Shown here: positions 1-6,492 of the stretch, piece after piece
Layout: every line of letters starts with the position of its first letter
Numbering within the stretch: position 1 is the first letter of the stretch
DNA from: an uncultured Pseudomonadota bacterium
GTDB taxonomy: Bacteria; Pseudomonadota; Gammaproteobacteria; Burkholderiales; SG8-39
Reading direction: 5' to 3'
DNA length: 9,199 nt
Assembly: GCA_903864555.1 (NCBI GenBank)
Contig: CAIPGJ010000051.1
Location: 1-9,199, forward strand
Made by a program: the position numbers and the translations under genes
The notes under the pieces: model-generated
The model's database searches: none
What the model was told of the DNA's origin: nothing
The model's input: the letters and a program-made list of their open reading frames with translations, nothing else

Positions 1-2217
1 CTCAACGGACTGCGAGTCATCGATTTCGGCCAGTATATGGCAGGGCCCATGGCGGCCATGTTGTTGGGGGACCACGGTGCGGACGTGATCCGCATCGACC
101 CGCCCGGCGGCCCGCGCTGGGACACCCCGGCCAATGCCACCTGGAACCGCAACAAGCGCAGCATTGTGCTCAACCTGAAAAAGCGCAATGACCGCAAGAT
201 CGCCAAGGACCTGATCGCCTCGGCCGACATTCTGGTCGAGAATTTCCGCCCCGGCGTGATGGACCGCCTGGGTCTGGGCCACGAGAAAATGATGAAGGCC
301 AACCGCCGCCTCATCTACTGTTCGCTGCCGGGCTTCGGTTCCGATGATCCGCGCGCCAACGTGCGCGCCTGGGAGGGTGTGGTCGGTGCGGCCACCTCCA
401 CCTACAAGCCCAACCCGGACGCGGGCACCGGGCGCCCCATCTACACCGCCATTCCGTTCGGCTCCGCCTACGCCGCCTTCCTCACCGCGGTGAGCGTGGC
501 TTTCGCGCTGTCGGCGCGCTCGCGTTCCGGCACCGGCCAGCGCATCGAGATGCCGCTGTTCGATGCCACCTTCACCGCCATGGGGGCGCGCGGCATGAAG
601 GTGCACCGCCATCCGGAAGTGCCGGCATCCTTCAACTGGAGCCGCCAGGTCGAGTGTCAGGACGGCCGCTGGGTGATGTACGTCGCCAACAACATGCGTC
701 ATCCGGAATTCCTCAAGGCCACCGGCGCCGACCAGTGGATTGCCGCCAATCTGTCACCCGAGGAGCTGACGCAGAAGGTGGGCGAGCTGTTCAAGTCGAA
801 GACGGCGCTCGAGTGGGAAGCCTTCTGCGAGCAGATCGGCACCGAGTGCGTGACCTGCCACACCAGCGCCGAATGGCTGGAGCATCCGCAGGCACTGGCC
901 ACCGGCATCATTGGCGAGTTCGAAGACCCGGTGCTGGGCAAATTCAAGGGGCCCGGCATCAATGCGCGCCTGTCCGACACGCCCGGTTCGGTGCGCCGCC
1001 CGCGCCCGACCCCCGATCAGCACCGTGAGGAGATCCTGGCCGAACTGGCCGCCGGCGCATCGCCGGCCAGTCTCCCCGGTGGCGAACCGGCGCTGCGCGC
1101 TGCCATGCAGGGGGTGAAGGTGCTGGACCTGTGCATCATCCTTGCCGGCCCCGCCTGCGGTCGCACGCTGGCCGAGTTCGGCGCCGATGTCATCAAGATC
1201 GACGACCCGCGCCGCAATCCGCTGCGCTTCCACTTCGACGTCAACCGCGGCAAGCGCAGCGTGCTGCTCGACCTGAAGACCGACGAGGGGCGCGAGATCC
1301 TTTACAAGCTGATCGACCAGTGCGACGTGGTGTTGCAGAACTACCGCAAGGACGCTGCGGTGCGCCTGGGCATCGGCTACGAGCAGGTGAAGCAGCGCAA
1401 ACCATCGATTGTCTATGCCTCGCTCAACACCTTCGGCCAGATGGGGCCGTTTGCCGGGCGTCCCGGCCACGAGCAGATCGGCCAGGCCGTCTCGGGCATG
1501 CAGCTGCGCTACGGCGGCCATCGTCCGCTGACCCAGCCGTTCCCGGCCAATGACTATGGCACCGGCCTCTCAGGCGCCTATGCCGTGGCCCTGGCATTGC
1601 TGGAGGCGCGTCGCACCGGCCGTGGCCAGCATGTGGACACGGCGCTGGCCTACACCGCGACCATGCTGCAGTCCGGCCTCATCACGGGCTACGCCGGCAA
1701 GCAGTGGAATGAGCCGCGCGGCCAGGATGTGCTGGGCAGCGGCCCGCTGCATCGCGCCTACCAGGCTGCCGATGGCTGGGTCTTCGTTGGTGCACGGCCG
1801 CGGGACCTCAAGGGCAGCCCGGATCTGGCTGACCTGGCTGGCCTGTCCGGCAGTGCGCTCGAGCAGGCGCTGGAACAGCGGTTGCGCAAGCAAAACGTCG
1901 CCGACTGGGTGATCCTGCTCAACAACTCGGGCATCGGCGCGCACGCCGTGGTCGAGAACAGCGAAAAGCTGATGCAGGACCTGCTGGTGGTAAAGCGCGG
2001 CATGAGCATCACGCGCGACCATCCCGTGGCGGGTCCGGTGACCACCACCGGCCCTTCGCCCAAGCTGTCGGGCACGCCACTGATTCCGGGGCATCCGTCC
2101 ACCAGGCCGGGTTCCGACGCCGAAAGCGTGCTGGCCGAAATCGGCATGGCCGGCGAACTGGAGCGGCTGAAGTCCGCAGGTGTCATCGTCACCGAAGGCA
2201 TCGACGCGGGCGAATGA
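1..2217 (+). CDS. Tandem-domain class III (CaiB/BaiF family) CoA-transferase, 5'-truncated
   Basis: Family III CoA-transferases move CoA between carboxylic acids in the cytoplasm through an aspartyl-CoA anhydride. The reading frame is open from base 1 and begins LNGLRVIDFGQYMAGP, the family's N-terminal strand and loop, so the true start lies upstream and the ATG at 37 is internal. Two full domains are fused: codons 1 to about 340, and about 368 to 739. Each has the GADVI(R/K)ID, N(R/G)xKRS(I/L) and (L/I)(I/V)Y(C/A)SL signatures. Domain 1 keeps the expected catalytic Asp (codon 188, bases 562-564, in MPLFDA). Domain 2 has Tyr at the aligned position (codon 551, bases 1651-1653, in TALAYTA). 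Ordinary members are about 400 residues with one domain; this is at least 738. The acyl substrate is unknown. The next gene, a VOC protein, starts 45 nt downstream and is probably co-transcribed. Family call firm; substrate unknown. Confidence 0.93.
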   Translation, partial: LNGLRVIDFGQYMAGPMAAMLLGDHGADVIRIDPPGGPRWDTPANATWNRNKRSIVLNLKKRNDRKIAKDLIASADILVENFRPGVMDRLGLGHEKMMKANRRLIYCSLPGFGSDDPRANVRAWEGVVGAATSTYKPNPDAGTGRPIYTAIPFGSAYAAFLTAVSVAFALSARSRSGTGQRIEMPLFDATFTAMGARGMKVHRHPEVPASFNWSRQVECQDGRWVMYVANNMRHPEFLKATGADQWIAANLSPEELTQKVGELFKSKTALEWEAFCEQIGTECVTCHTSAEWLEHPQALATGIIGEFEDPVLGKFKGPGINARLSDTPGSVRRPRPTPDQHREEILAELAAGASPASLPGGEPALRAAMQGVKVLDLCIILAGPACGRTLAEFGADVIKIDDPRRNPLRFHFDVNRGKRSVLLDLKTDEGREILYKLIDQCDVVLQNYRKDAAVRLGIGYEQVKQRKPSIVYASLNTFGQMGPFAGRPGHEQIGQAVSGMQLRYGGHRPLTQPFPANDYGTGLSGAYAVALALLEARRTGRGQHVDTALAYTATMLQSGLITGYAGKQWNEPRGQDVLGSGPLHRAYQAADGWVFVGARPRDLKGSPDLADLAGLSGSALEQALEQRLRKQNVADWVILLNNSGIGAHAVVENSEKLMQDLLVVKRGMSITRDHPVAGPVTTTGPSPKLSGTPLIPGHPSTRPGSDAESVLAEIGMAGELERLKSAGVIVTEGIDAGE

Positions 2218-2262
2218 GGCTGCTCGGGCGCGCACCGTTACTCCACAGGAAGGCATGTCAGC

Positions 2263-2637
2263 ATGAAAAATCCCGTTGGTTGGTTCGAGATCTACGTTGA
2301 TGACATTGTGCGCGCCAGGGCCTTTTACGAGGCCGTGTTCAAGGTGGGCCTGACGCGGCTCGATACACCCGTGCCCGAGCTGCAGATGTGGTCCTTCCCG
2401 ATGGAGCAGACTCGCCATGGATCTTCAGGCGCGCTGGTGTGCATGGAAGGCTATCCGGCCGGCGGCAATAGCACCATCATCTACTTTCAGTGCGACGATT
2501 GTGCATTGGAGGAGGCGCGGGTGGCCGGGGCCGGCGGCCAGGTCGAGCGCAGCAAGATGGATATCGGCGAGTTCGGATTCATCTCGCTGGTCTATGACCC
2601 CGAGGGCAACATGATCGGCCTGCACTCCATGCAGTAG
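2263..2637 (+). CDS. VOC-fold (glyoxalase/bleomycin-resistance-like) small protein 1
   Basis: A 124-residue single vicinal-oxygen-chelate module resembling the lactoylglutathione-lyase-related group (COG3324-like). It opens with WFEIYVDD followed by RARAFYEAVF, the first strand and helix of the fold. It closes with YDPEGNMIGLHS, the usual last strand. The ATG at 2263 follows a strong AGGAAGG (2247-2253) with 9 nt spacing. An overlapping ATG at 2255 stops after three codons. By hand alignment, the family's first metal-ligand position (His) is Trp and the last (Glu of GNxxEL) is Gly. Metal-dependent glyoxalase activity is therefore doubtful; a binding or isomerase-like role is possible. It lies 45 nt after the CoA-transferase and converges on the LysR gene, so it probably belongs to the left operon. 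The fold is clear; the reaction is not. Confidence 0.9.
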   Translation: MKNPVGWFEIYVDDIVRARAFYEAVFKVGLTRLDTPVPELQMWSFPMEQTRHGSSGALVCMEGYPAGGNSTIIYFQCDDCALEEARVAGAGGQVERSKMDIGEFGFISLVYDPEGNMIGLHSMQ

Positions 2638-2682
2638 CCATTGGCAGGCAGGCGGGCAGGTGGACAGCAAGCGGGGAGTCGA

Positions 2683-3579
2683 TCAGCCGCTGGTTCCGGC
2701 CAGCGCCTGCTGCAGGTGTTCACTGAAGGCATGGGCGATCACCGGCAATTGCCGCCCGGCCAGGTGGGCCAGCACCAGCTGGCTGCGCGGAAAGCCGCGA
2801 TCCTCGATCTCCCGGGATACCAGCCGCCCGCCATCGGTCACCGCACCGATGGCAATCTGGAAGGTGATGGCCTGCTCGTGATAGACACAGTTGCGCAGCA
2901 GCTCGAAGCTGTTGCTCTCCACCACCGGCCGCAGCTTCATTGAACTGCGCGTGAGAAACCGCTCCAGCAACTGCCGGCCTGCCGTGTCCGGATTGGACAG
3001 CACCAGCGGATAGTCCGCGCAGTCGCGCAGCCGCAATCCCGGTTTCTGCGCCAGTGGATGGCTGCGATGCATGACCGCGAGCAGTTTCTGCTCCGATTGC
3101 ACCGTGATGTCCAGGTCCGGGTCGGGACTCAGTCCCAGCACCAGGGCAATGTCGGTTTCGAAGGCGCGCAAGGCGGCGAGGGCGCGCACGTGGTCAGCCA
3201 CGTCGACGCGGAAATCCACCAGCGGATGCTGCTTGCGAAAGGAGGCCATCACCCCGGGCAGAAAGGCTGGGGCCAGCGCCTGGCTCACGGCCACGCGCAC
3301 CGTGCCGCGCCGCAGTCCCTGCAATTCCTCGATGCGCGAGCGCACCTGGTCCAGTTCGGCCGAGCGGCTGCGGACATAGCCGATGAAGAGTTCCCCGGCG
3401 GCCGTGAGGCGCATGCCGCGGGGCAGCCGCTCGAAAATGGGCGTGCCCAGTTCGGCCTCGATGTCCTGCAGCCGTCGGTTCACGGCCGAAGGCGCAATGT
3501 GCAGTCGCTCGGCCGCCTGGCGGATGGAGCCGCAGCGGGCAATCTCGTCGATGTAGCGCAGGAAGCGTAGATGGTTCAT
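2683..3579 (-). CDS. LysR-type transcriptional regulator
   Basis: A 298-residue DNA-binding regulator of normal LysR length. The N-terminal winged helix-turn-helix spans about residues 1-62, with the recognition segment AAERLHIAPSAVNRRLQDIE and the typical GTPIFERLPRGMRLTAAG wing. A linker helix follows, then the periplasmic-binding-protein-like effector domain from about residue 90 (RRGTVRVAVSQALAPAFLP) to the end. The start is the ATG whose complement is CAT at 3577-3579; a GGAG (complement of 3586-3589) lies 6 nt before it. The frame stays open another 96 codons upstream, but that stretch has no LysR homology, runs through the divergent control region and would add an unprecedented N-terminus. 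The gene is divergent from SBP1, the usual arrangement for a LysR regulator of the neighbouring operon, often with autoregulation. The inducer is unknown; a substrate or intermediate of the adjacent pathway is the natural guess. Confidence 0.93.
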   Translation of the reverse strand: MNHLRFLRYIDEIARCGSIRQAAERLHIAPSAVNRRLQDIEAELGTPIFERLPRGMRLTAAGELFIGYVRSRSAELDQVRSRIEELQGLRRGTVRVAVSQALAPAFLPGVMASFRKQHPLVDFRVDVADHVRALAALRAFETDIALVLGLSPDPDLDITVQSEQKLLAVMHRSHPLAQKPGLRLRDCADYPLVLSNPDTAGRQLLERFLTRSSMKLRPVVESNSFELLRNCVYHEQAITFQIAIGAVTDGGRLVSREIEDRGFPRSQLVLAHLAGRQLPVIAHAFSEHLQQALAGTSG

Positions 3580-3620
3580 GGGTGACTCCAGCCGGATTCC
3601 CTCTGGCAAAGCATGAATGA

Positions 3621-3633
3621 TGCCGCATCGGCA
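3621..3633. promoter_or_regulatory. Candidate LysR operator (T-N11-A dyad TGCCGCATCGGCA)
   Basis: A perfect inverted repeat: TGCCG, a 3-nt centre CAT, then CGGCA. It matches the T-N11-A LysR box, which is typically an interrupted dyad of this size. It sits 42 nt upstream of the LysR start and about 240 nt upstream of the SBP1 start, where an autoregulatory recognition site is expected. A 5-bp-arm palindrome can occur by chance in G+C-rich DNA, so the assignment rests on position as much as on sequence. Confidence 0.4.
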
Positions 3634-3681
3634 ACGTGGTGGCCGTGATTCAGCATGGGCGGAGCGCACCGGCGGGCACGT

Positions 3682-3701
3682 TGTCTGCGTGCAGTGTCTG
3701 C
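3682..3701. repeat. Short direct repeat TGTCTGC spaced 13 nt
   Basis: TGTCTGC occurs at 3682-3688 and again at 3695-3701, and the first copy overlaps the imperfect dyad CTGCGTGCAG. It could be a secondary (activation) site of the divergent regulator or chance. Nothing else in the sequence supports a function. Confidence 0.2.
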
Positions 3702-3814
3702 ATGACCCGTCCACCGGACCTATTCCATGCATCGCGCACCACAATGTGCTGGTCTTCCGCCTTGCCTGCACCAAATGGGGGGGCACCGCCGCCCCGGATC
3801 GCAGGCATGGCGCA

Positions 3815-3838
3815 GGCCGGTATCCGCGCGGTCCGGCC
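3815..3838. other. GC-rich hairpin in the SBP1 leader
   Basis: GGCCGG (3815-3820) and CCGGCC (3833-3838) are perfect complements enclosing a 12-nt loop that itself contains the palindrome CCGCGCGG. It ends 31 nt before the SBP1 ATG and about 20 nt before its Shine-Dalgarno, and is followed by pyrimidine-rich sequence (CTTCGCTTTCTTT). It could be a leader structure affecting transcription or mRNA stability. The lack of an immediate uridine run argues against a standard intrinsic terminator. Confidence 0.3.
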
Positions 3839-3869
3839 ACCCCTTCGCTTTCTTTCCCGGAGACCACGC

Positions 3870-4904
3870 ATGACGCCTCGCCGAGTTTTTCCGCTTATCT
3901 CCGCGCTGCTGGCCACCCTGATGCTATGGGCGGTCCCTGTCACGGTGTTCGCCCAGACCAAGCTCAGGATGGTGCTCAACTGGACCTATCAAGGCCCGCA
4001 GGGCATCTTCTTTCTGGCCCAGGATCGCGGCTACTTCAAGGCCGAGGGCATCGAACTGCAGATGGACCAGGGCAAGGGCTCGGGCGCCGCGGTGGCCGAC
4101 GTTGCACGGGGTTCCTACCAGGTCGGCTTCGGCGACATCAATTCAGTGATCCAGCTTTCTGCAACCCGGCCGAAGGAGGCACCGGTGGGTGTCTACATGA
4201 TTTACAGTGAGCCGCCGTTCTCCATCGCCTCGAAGAAGACCAGCGGCATCGTGCGCCCGAGGGACCTGGAAGGGCGTTCGCTGGCGGCCCCCGCGGGATC
4301 GGCCACGCTCAAGCTGCTGCAACTGGTGGCGGAGAAGGAGGGTTTCGATGCCGGCAAGGTGCGCATCGTGAATGCCTCGGCCAACCTGCTCGAGCAGATG
4401 ATGGTTCGAGGGCAGGTGGATGCGGTGGCGGGCTTCATCAGCACCATCGCCATGGCCTCCAAATCCCTGGGCATGGACCCGGACAAGGACCTCAACTGGA
4501 TCCGCTACTCCCAGTACGGCGTGAACCTGTATGGCAACGCCCTGGTGGTGTCGCGCGATCTGGCGCAGTCCAGCCCGGAAGTGGTGCGGGGGCTGGTGCG
4601 GGCGGTGAACCGCGGCGTGGCCGATACCGTGGCCAATCCGGATGCGGCCATCGATGCGCTGATGCGGCGTGAGCCCCTGCTCAAGCGCGATATCGAGAAG
4701 GAACTGCTCCTGCGCACCATGCAGGTGGAGATGACCCATGCGGAAGCGCGCGAGATAGGCTTTGGCGCCATCAATGCCGAGCGCATGACCCGCTCCATCG
4801 AGCAGGTCCGCGCCACCTTTGAGTTGCCGCGCACGCCCACGGTCCAGGAGGTGTTCAACCCGGCCTTTCTGCCGCCGCGAGCCGAGCGCAATTTCCGTTT
4901 CTGA
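3870..4904 (+). CDS. ABC transporter periplasmic substrate-binding protein, NMT1/THI5-like (SBP1)
   Basis: A 344-residue periplasmic binding protein of the NMT1/THI5/SsuA-TauA superfamily, which delivers small organic solutes (pyrimidine precursors, sulfonates, nitrogenous compounds) to an ABC importer. Residues 1-28 form a Sec signal peptide: MTPRR, a hydrophobic core, then VFA with cleavage before Gln29. There is no lipobox Cys, so the mature protein is soluble. The mature part opens with LRMVLNW and the diagnostic GIFFLAQDRGYFKAEGIEL, then YQVGFGDINSVI. The ATG at 3870 has GGAG (3859-3862) 7 nt upstream and starts exactly at the signal peptide; the open frame before it looks non-coding. 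It is clearly paralogous to SBP2 in this window (about half identical by hand alignment). It is the first gene after the divergent control region, and the oxygenase follows 33 nt later. No permease or ATPase gene is visible nearby. Ligand unknown. Confidence 0.93.
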   Translation: MTPRRVFPLISALLATLMLWAVPVTVFAQTKLRMVLNWTYQGPQGIFFLAQDRGYFKAEGIELQMDQGKGSGAAVADVARGSYQVGFGDINSVIQLSATRPKEAPVGVYMIYSEPPFSIASKKTSGIVRPRDLEGRSLAAPAGSATLKLLQLVAEKEGFDAGKVRIVNASANLLEQMMVRGQVDAVAGFISTIAMASKSLGMDPDKDLNWIRYSQYGVNLYGNALVVSRDLAQSSPEVVRGLVRAVNRGVADTVANPDAAIDALMRREPLLKRDIEKELLLRTMQVEMTHAEAREIGFGAINAERMTRSIEQVRATFELPRTPTVQEVFNPAFLPPRAERNFRF

Positions 4905-4937
4905 GCCTGTGCACGGTCCGTAACCCAAGGAGACTGC

Positions 4938-5930
4938 ATGATTCCCTATACGCCACCGCGGGTGGTCACGGAACTGCCGGTGATAGACCTCGGGTCGGCC
5001 GGCTGCGCGGCCGACATGCGCAAGGCCTGCATCGACACCGGGTTCTTCTACGTCGTCAATCACGGCGTGGCCGAGGCCACGGTGGAGGCGGCCTTCCTCG
5101 CCAGCCGCGCGCTGTTTGCGTTGCCCCAGGCGGAGAAGCTGGCGCTGCTGCAGGCCAAGTCCCCGGCCAAGCGCGGCTATGAGCCACCGGGCACGCAGGT
5201 ACTGGATGATGGCTCGCCGGCCGACCACAAGGAGAGCTTCCGCTACGGGCCGGATCCCGGGCCATCGCATCCTTATGCCCTGCGCAGGCTCCCCACCTAC
5301 GGGCCCAGCCAGTGGCCGGCCTCGCTGCCGGGCATCGTGTCGCCGCTGATGGCCTATATCGGCGCGGTGACCTCCCTCGGTAATCGCATCCTTGTCGGGC
5401 TGGCCGAGTCGCTCGATCTGCCCCCGGACTATTTCCTCGCCTTCTATGGCCAGCCCATGGCCACCGTGCGGCTGCTGCGCTATCCGCCCCAGCCCGCGGT
5501 CGGCAGCAATCTGCTGGGGGCCGGCGCGCACACCGACTGGGGCGGCATCACCCTCCTCGCCCAGGACGATGTCGGCGGGCTGGAGGTGCGCAATGTCGCC
5601 GGGGATTGGATAGCGGGGCCGCCGCTGAAGGGCAGCTTCGTGATCAATATCGGCGAGATGATGGCGCGCTGGACCAACGGCCGTTACCAATCCAACATGC
5701 ATCGGGTGCGCAACAACTCCGGTGCTGTCGATCGTTATTCGATGGCCTGCTTCTATGATCCCGAATACGACTCGCGCATCGAGTGCCTGCCGTCCTGCCT
5801 CGTCCAAGGGGAGGCGCCTACCCATCCGCCCTGTACCGCCGGAGAGCACATTGCACAGATGCATGCCCACACCACTGGGGCGCGCACGGCCAGTCCGGCC
5901 AGCCCGTCGCTCACCAGGCAGGTGCCGTGA
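4938..5930 (+). CDS. 2-oxoglutarate/Fe(II)-dependent oxygenase, isopenicillin N synthase family
   Basis: A 330-residue cytosolic non-heme iron oxygenase of the IPNS-like superfamily. These enzymes use O2, usually with 2-oxoglutarate, to hydroxylate, desaturate or demethylate small molecules. An N-terminal DIOX_N region (about residues 12-110) includes PVIDL and GFFYVVNHGV. The double-stranded beta-helix core (about 175-280) holds the iron triad: His198 and Asp200 in GAHTDWG, and His255 in NMHRV. Arg266 and Ser268 (RYS) form the usual 2-oxoglutarate carboxylate clamp, and the RYPPQP and FYDP motifs are also typical. All key residues are present, so it should be active. The ATG at 4938 follows a strong AAGGAG (4927-4932) with 5 nt spacing. 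Its stop overlaps the GTG of the next VOC gene, suggesting the two act together. The substrate is unknown; true IPNS activity (penicillin formation) is unlikely, as no other beta-lactam biosynthesis gene is in view. Confidence 0.93.
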   Translation: MIPYTPPRVVTELPVIDLGSAGCAADMRKACIDTGFFYVVNHGVAEATVEAAFLASRALFALPQAEKLALLQAKSPAKRGYEPPGTQVLDDGSPADHKESFRYGPDPGPSHPYALRRLPTYGPSQWPASLPGIVSPLMAYIGAVTSLGNRILVGLAESLDLPPDYFLAFYGQPMATVRLLRYPPQPAVGSNLLGAGAHTDWGGITLLAQDDVGGLEVRNVAGDWIAGPPLKGSFVINIGEMMARWTNGRYQSNMHRVRNNSGAVDRYSMACFYDPEYDSRIECLPSCLVQGEAPTHPPCTAGEHIAQMHAHTTGARTASPASPSLTRQVP

Positions 5931-6352
5931 GCGAAGCGCTCCAGGAAGGTGCGCGCCTGGGCAATCTCAACCTGTTCGGTGCGAATATCGCTCGCCTGTG
6001 CGAGTTCTACGGCAGCCTGTTCGGCTTTCCCGAGATTGCCGCCCGGCGCACCGCCATCTACCGTGTGCTTGACGCGGGCGGCGTGGAACTGGGCTTCAAT
6101 GCCCATGCTGCCTACGAACTGCTGGGTCTGGCAGGCCGCCAGTCCCGGGGTGAGGCCCCGGTGACCGCCTATCCGACCTTTGACGTATCACGTCCCGAGG
6201 AAGTCGAGGCACTGGCGCTGCGCACCGTCGAGCTGGGTGGGGTGGTAGTCAAGCCGGCCTATCGCACCCACTACGGCGCCTGGCAGGTGGTGCTGGCCGA
6301 CCCCGAGGCACATGTGTTCCGCATCCACTGCCGTAACGCGCCCGCCACCTGA
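5927..6352 (+). CDS. VOC-fold small protein 2, translationally coupled to the oxygenase
   Basis: About 141 residues from a GTG start at 5927. The start overlaps the oxygenase stop as GTGA (5927-5930), with AGG at 5920-5922 as a weak ribosome site, so translation is probably coupled. The frame is open further upstream inside the oxygenase gene, but similarity to VOC proteins begins only at about LGNLNLFGANIARLCEFYGSLFGF (residues 11-34). The final strand reads DPEAHVFRIHC where glyoxalases have DPDGNxxEL, so GN is AH and the metal-ligand Glu is Arg. The first-strand His position is also not His. The fold therefore looks intact but the classical metal site absent. It may be a ligand-binding partner or an enzyme using other residues. 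It shares little beyond the fold with VOC protein 1. A 140-nt gap with a hairpin follows. Confidence 0.85.
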   Translation: MSEALQEGARLGNLNLFGANIARLCEFYGSLFGFPEIAARRTAIYRVLDAGGVELGFNAHAAYELLGLAGRQSRGEAPVTAYPTFDVSRPEEVEALALRTVELGGVVVKPAYRTHYGAWQVVLADPEAHVFRIHCRNAPAT

Positions 6353-6492
6353 TTTTCCTGGCAGCGTTCCCCCGGACTGTCAGCGGGGACCGCAAGCCAC
6401 TTCATCAGCGTTGCCGTTCCGGCAACGCAATAAAGCATCAAAAGCATTTCTTCAGATCACATTCCGGCACGCACCGTGCATTGGAAAGGGGC
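6353..6492 (+). promoter_or_regulatory. Intergenic gap with probable promoter or processing site before the hydrolase gene
   Basis: About 140 nt between VOC protein 2 and the hydrolase start, much longer than the other gaps in this block (10-33 nt). The 5' part is G+C-rich and includes an imperfect GTTCCCC/GGGGAC pairing (6366-6390). It is followed by a perfect hairpin (6408-6428), then by a locally A/T-richer stretch (about 6425-6470) that stands out from the surrounding DNA and could carry a promoter. I could not assign confident -35/-10 boxes. Confidence 0.35.
6408..6428. other. Perfect 8-bp inverted repeat (hairpin or operator)
   Basis: GCGTTGCC (6408-6415), loop GTTCC, GGCAACGC (6421-6428). 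A stable hairpin with no mismatches between VOC protein 2 and the hydrolase. No uridine run follows, only AATAAAGCATC, so it is a poor intrinsic terminator. An operator, an mRNA-stabilising 3' end or a weak terminator are alternatives. Confidence 0.4.

Larger units (their letters stand above)
3580..3869. promoter_or_regulatory. Divergent control region between the LysR gene and SBP1
   Basis: This 290-nt stretch separates the two divergent starts and contains no convincing gene. Frames on both strands are open across parts of it, but they are G+C-driven extensions of the flanking genes without family similarity. It should hold the promoters for both directions. I see a perfect T-N11-A dyad (3621-3633), a 13-nt-spaced direct repeat (3682-3701), a G7 run (3778 area) and a GC-rich inverted repeat in the SBP1 leader (3815-3838). 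No clear sigma-70 -35/-10 pair could be assigned by eye in either direction. Confidence 0.6.

Noticed and set aside
754..1521. A 255-codon - strand open frame opposite the CoA-transferase
   Set aside because: Antisense of well-conserved CoA-transferase sequence with no recognisable domain; typical shadow frame.
2638..2682. A terminator between the convergent VOC protein 1 and LysR genes
   Set aside because: The 45-nt gap contains GGCA-type short repeats but no stem-loop with a T-run on either strand.
3580..3867. A 96-codon N-terminal extension of the LysR gene
   Set aside because: LysR proteins begin at the helix-turn-helix; the ATG at 3579 has a good ribosome site and gives the family's usual length.
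3636..3869. A 78-codon upstream extension of SBP1
   Set aside because: It would bury the signal peptide inside the protein; the ATG at 3870 has a GGAG at correct spacing and begins the signal sequence exactly.
4143..5870. A 575-codon open frame on the - strand opposite SBP1 and the oxygenase
   Set aside because: It mirrors two genes with clear families and intact catalytic or signal motifs, has His/Arg/Gly-rich composition typical of antisense frames in G+C-rich DNA, and shows no recognisable domain.
5783..5926. Upstream extension of VOC protein 2 within the oxygenase gene
   Set aside because: This part overlaps coding sequence of the oxygenase in another frame and has no VOC similarity; the GTG at 5927 in a GTGA overlap is a better start.
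5860..5930. Possible frameshift giving the oxygenase an odd C-terminal tail
   Set aside because: The iron triad, 2OG clamp and conserved CLPSC...TAGEH segment are all in frame before it, and such tails vary between family members; the stop also fits the coupled start of the next gene.
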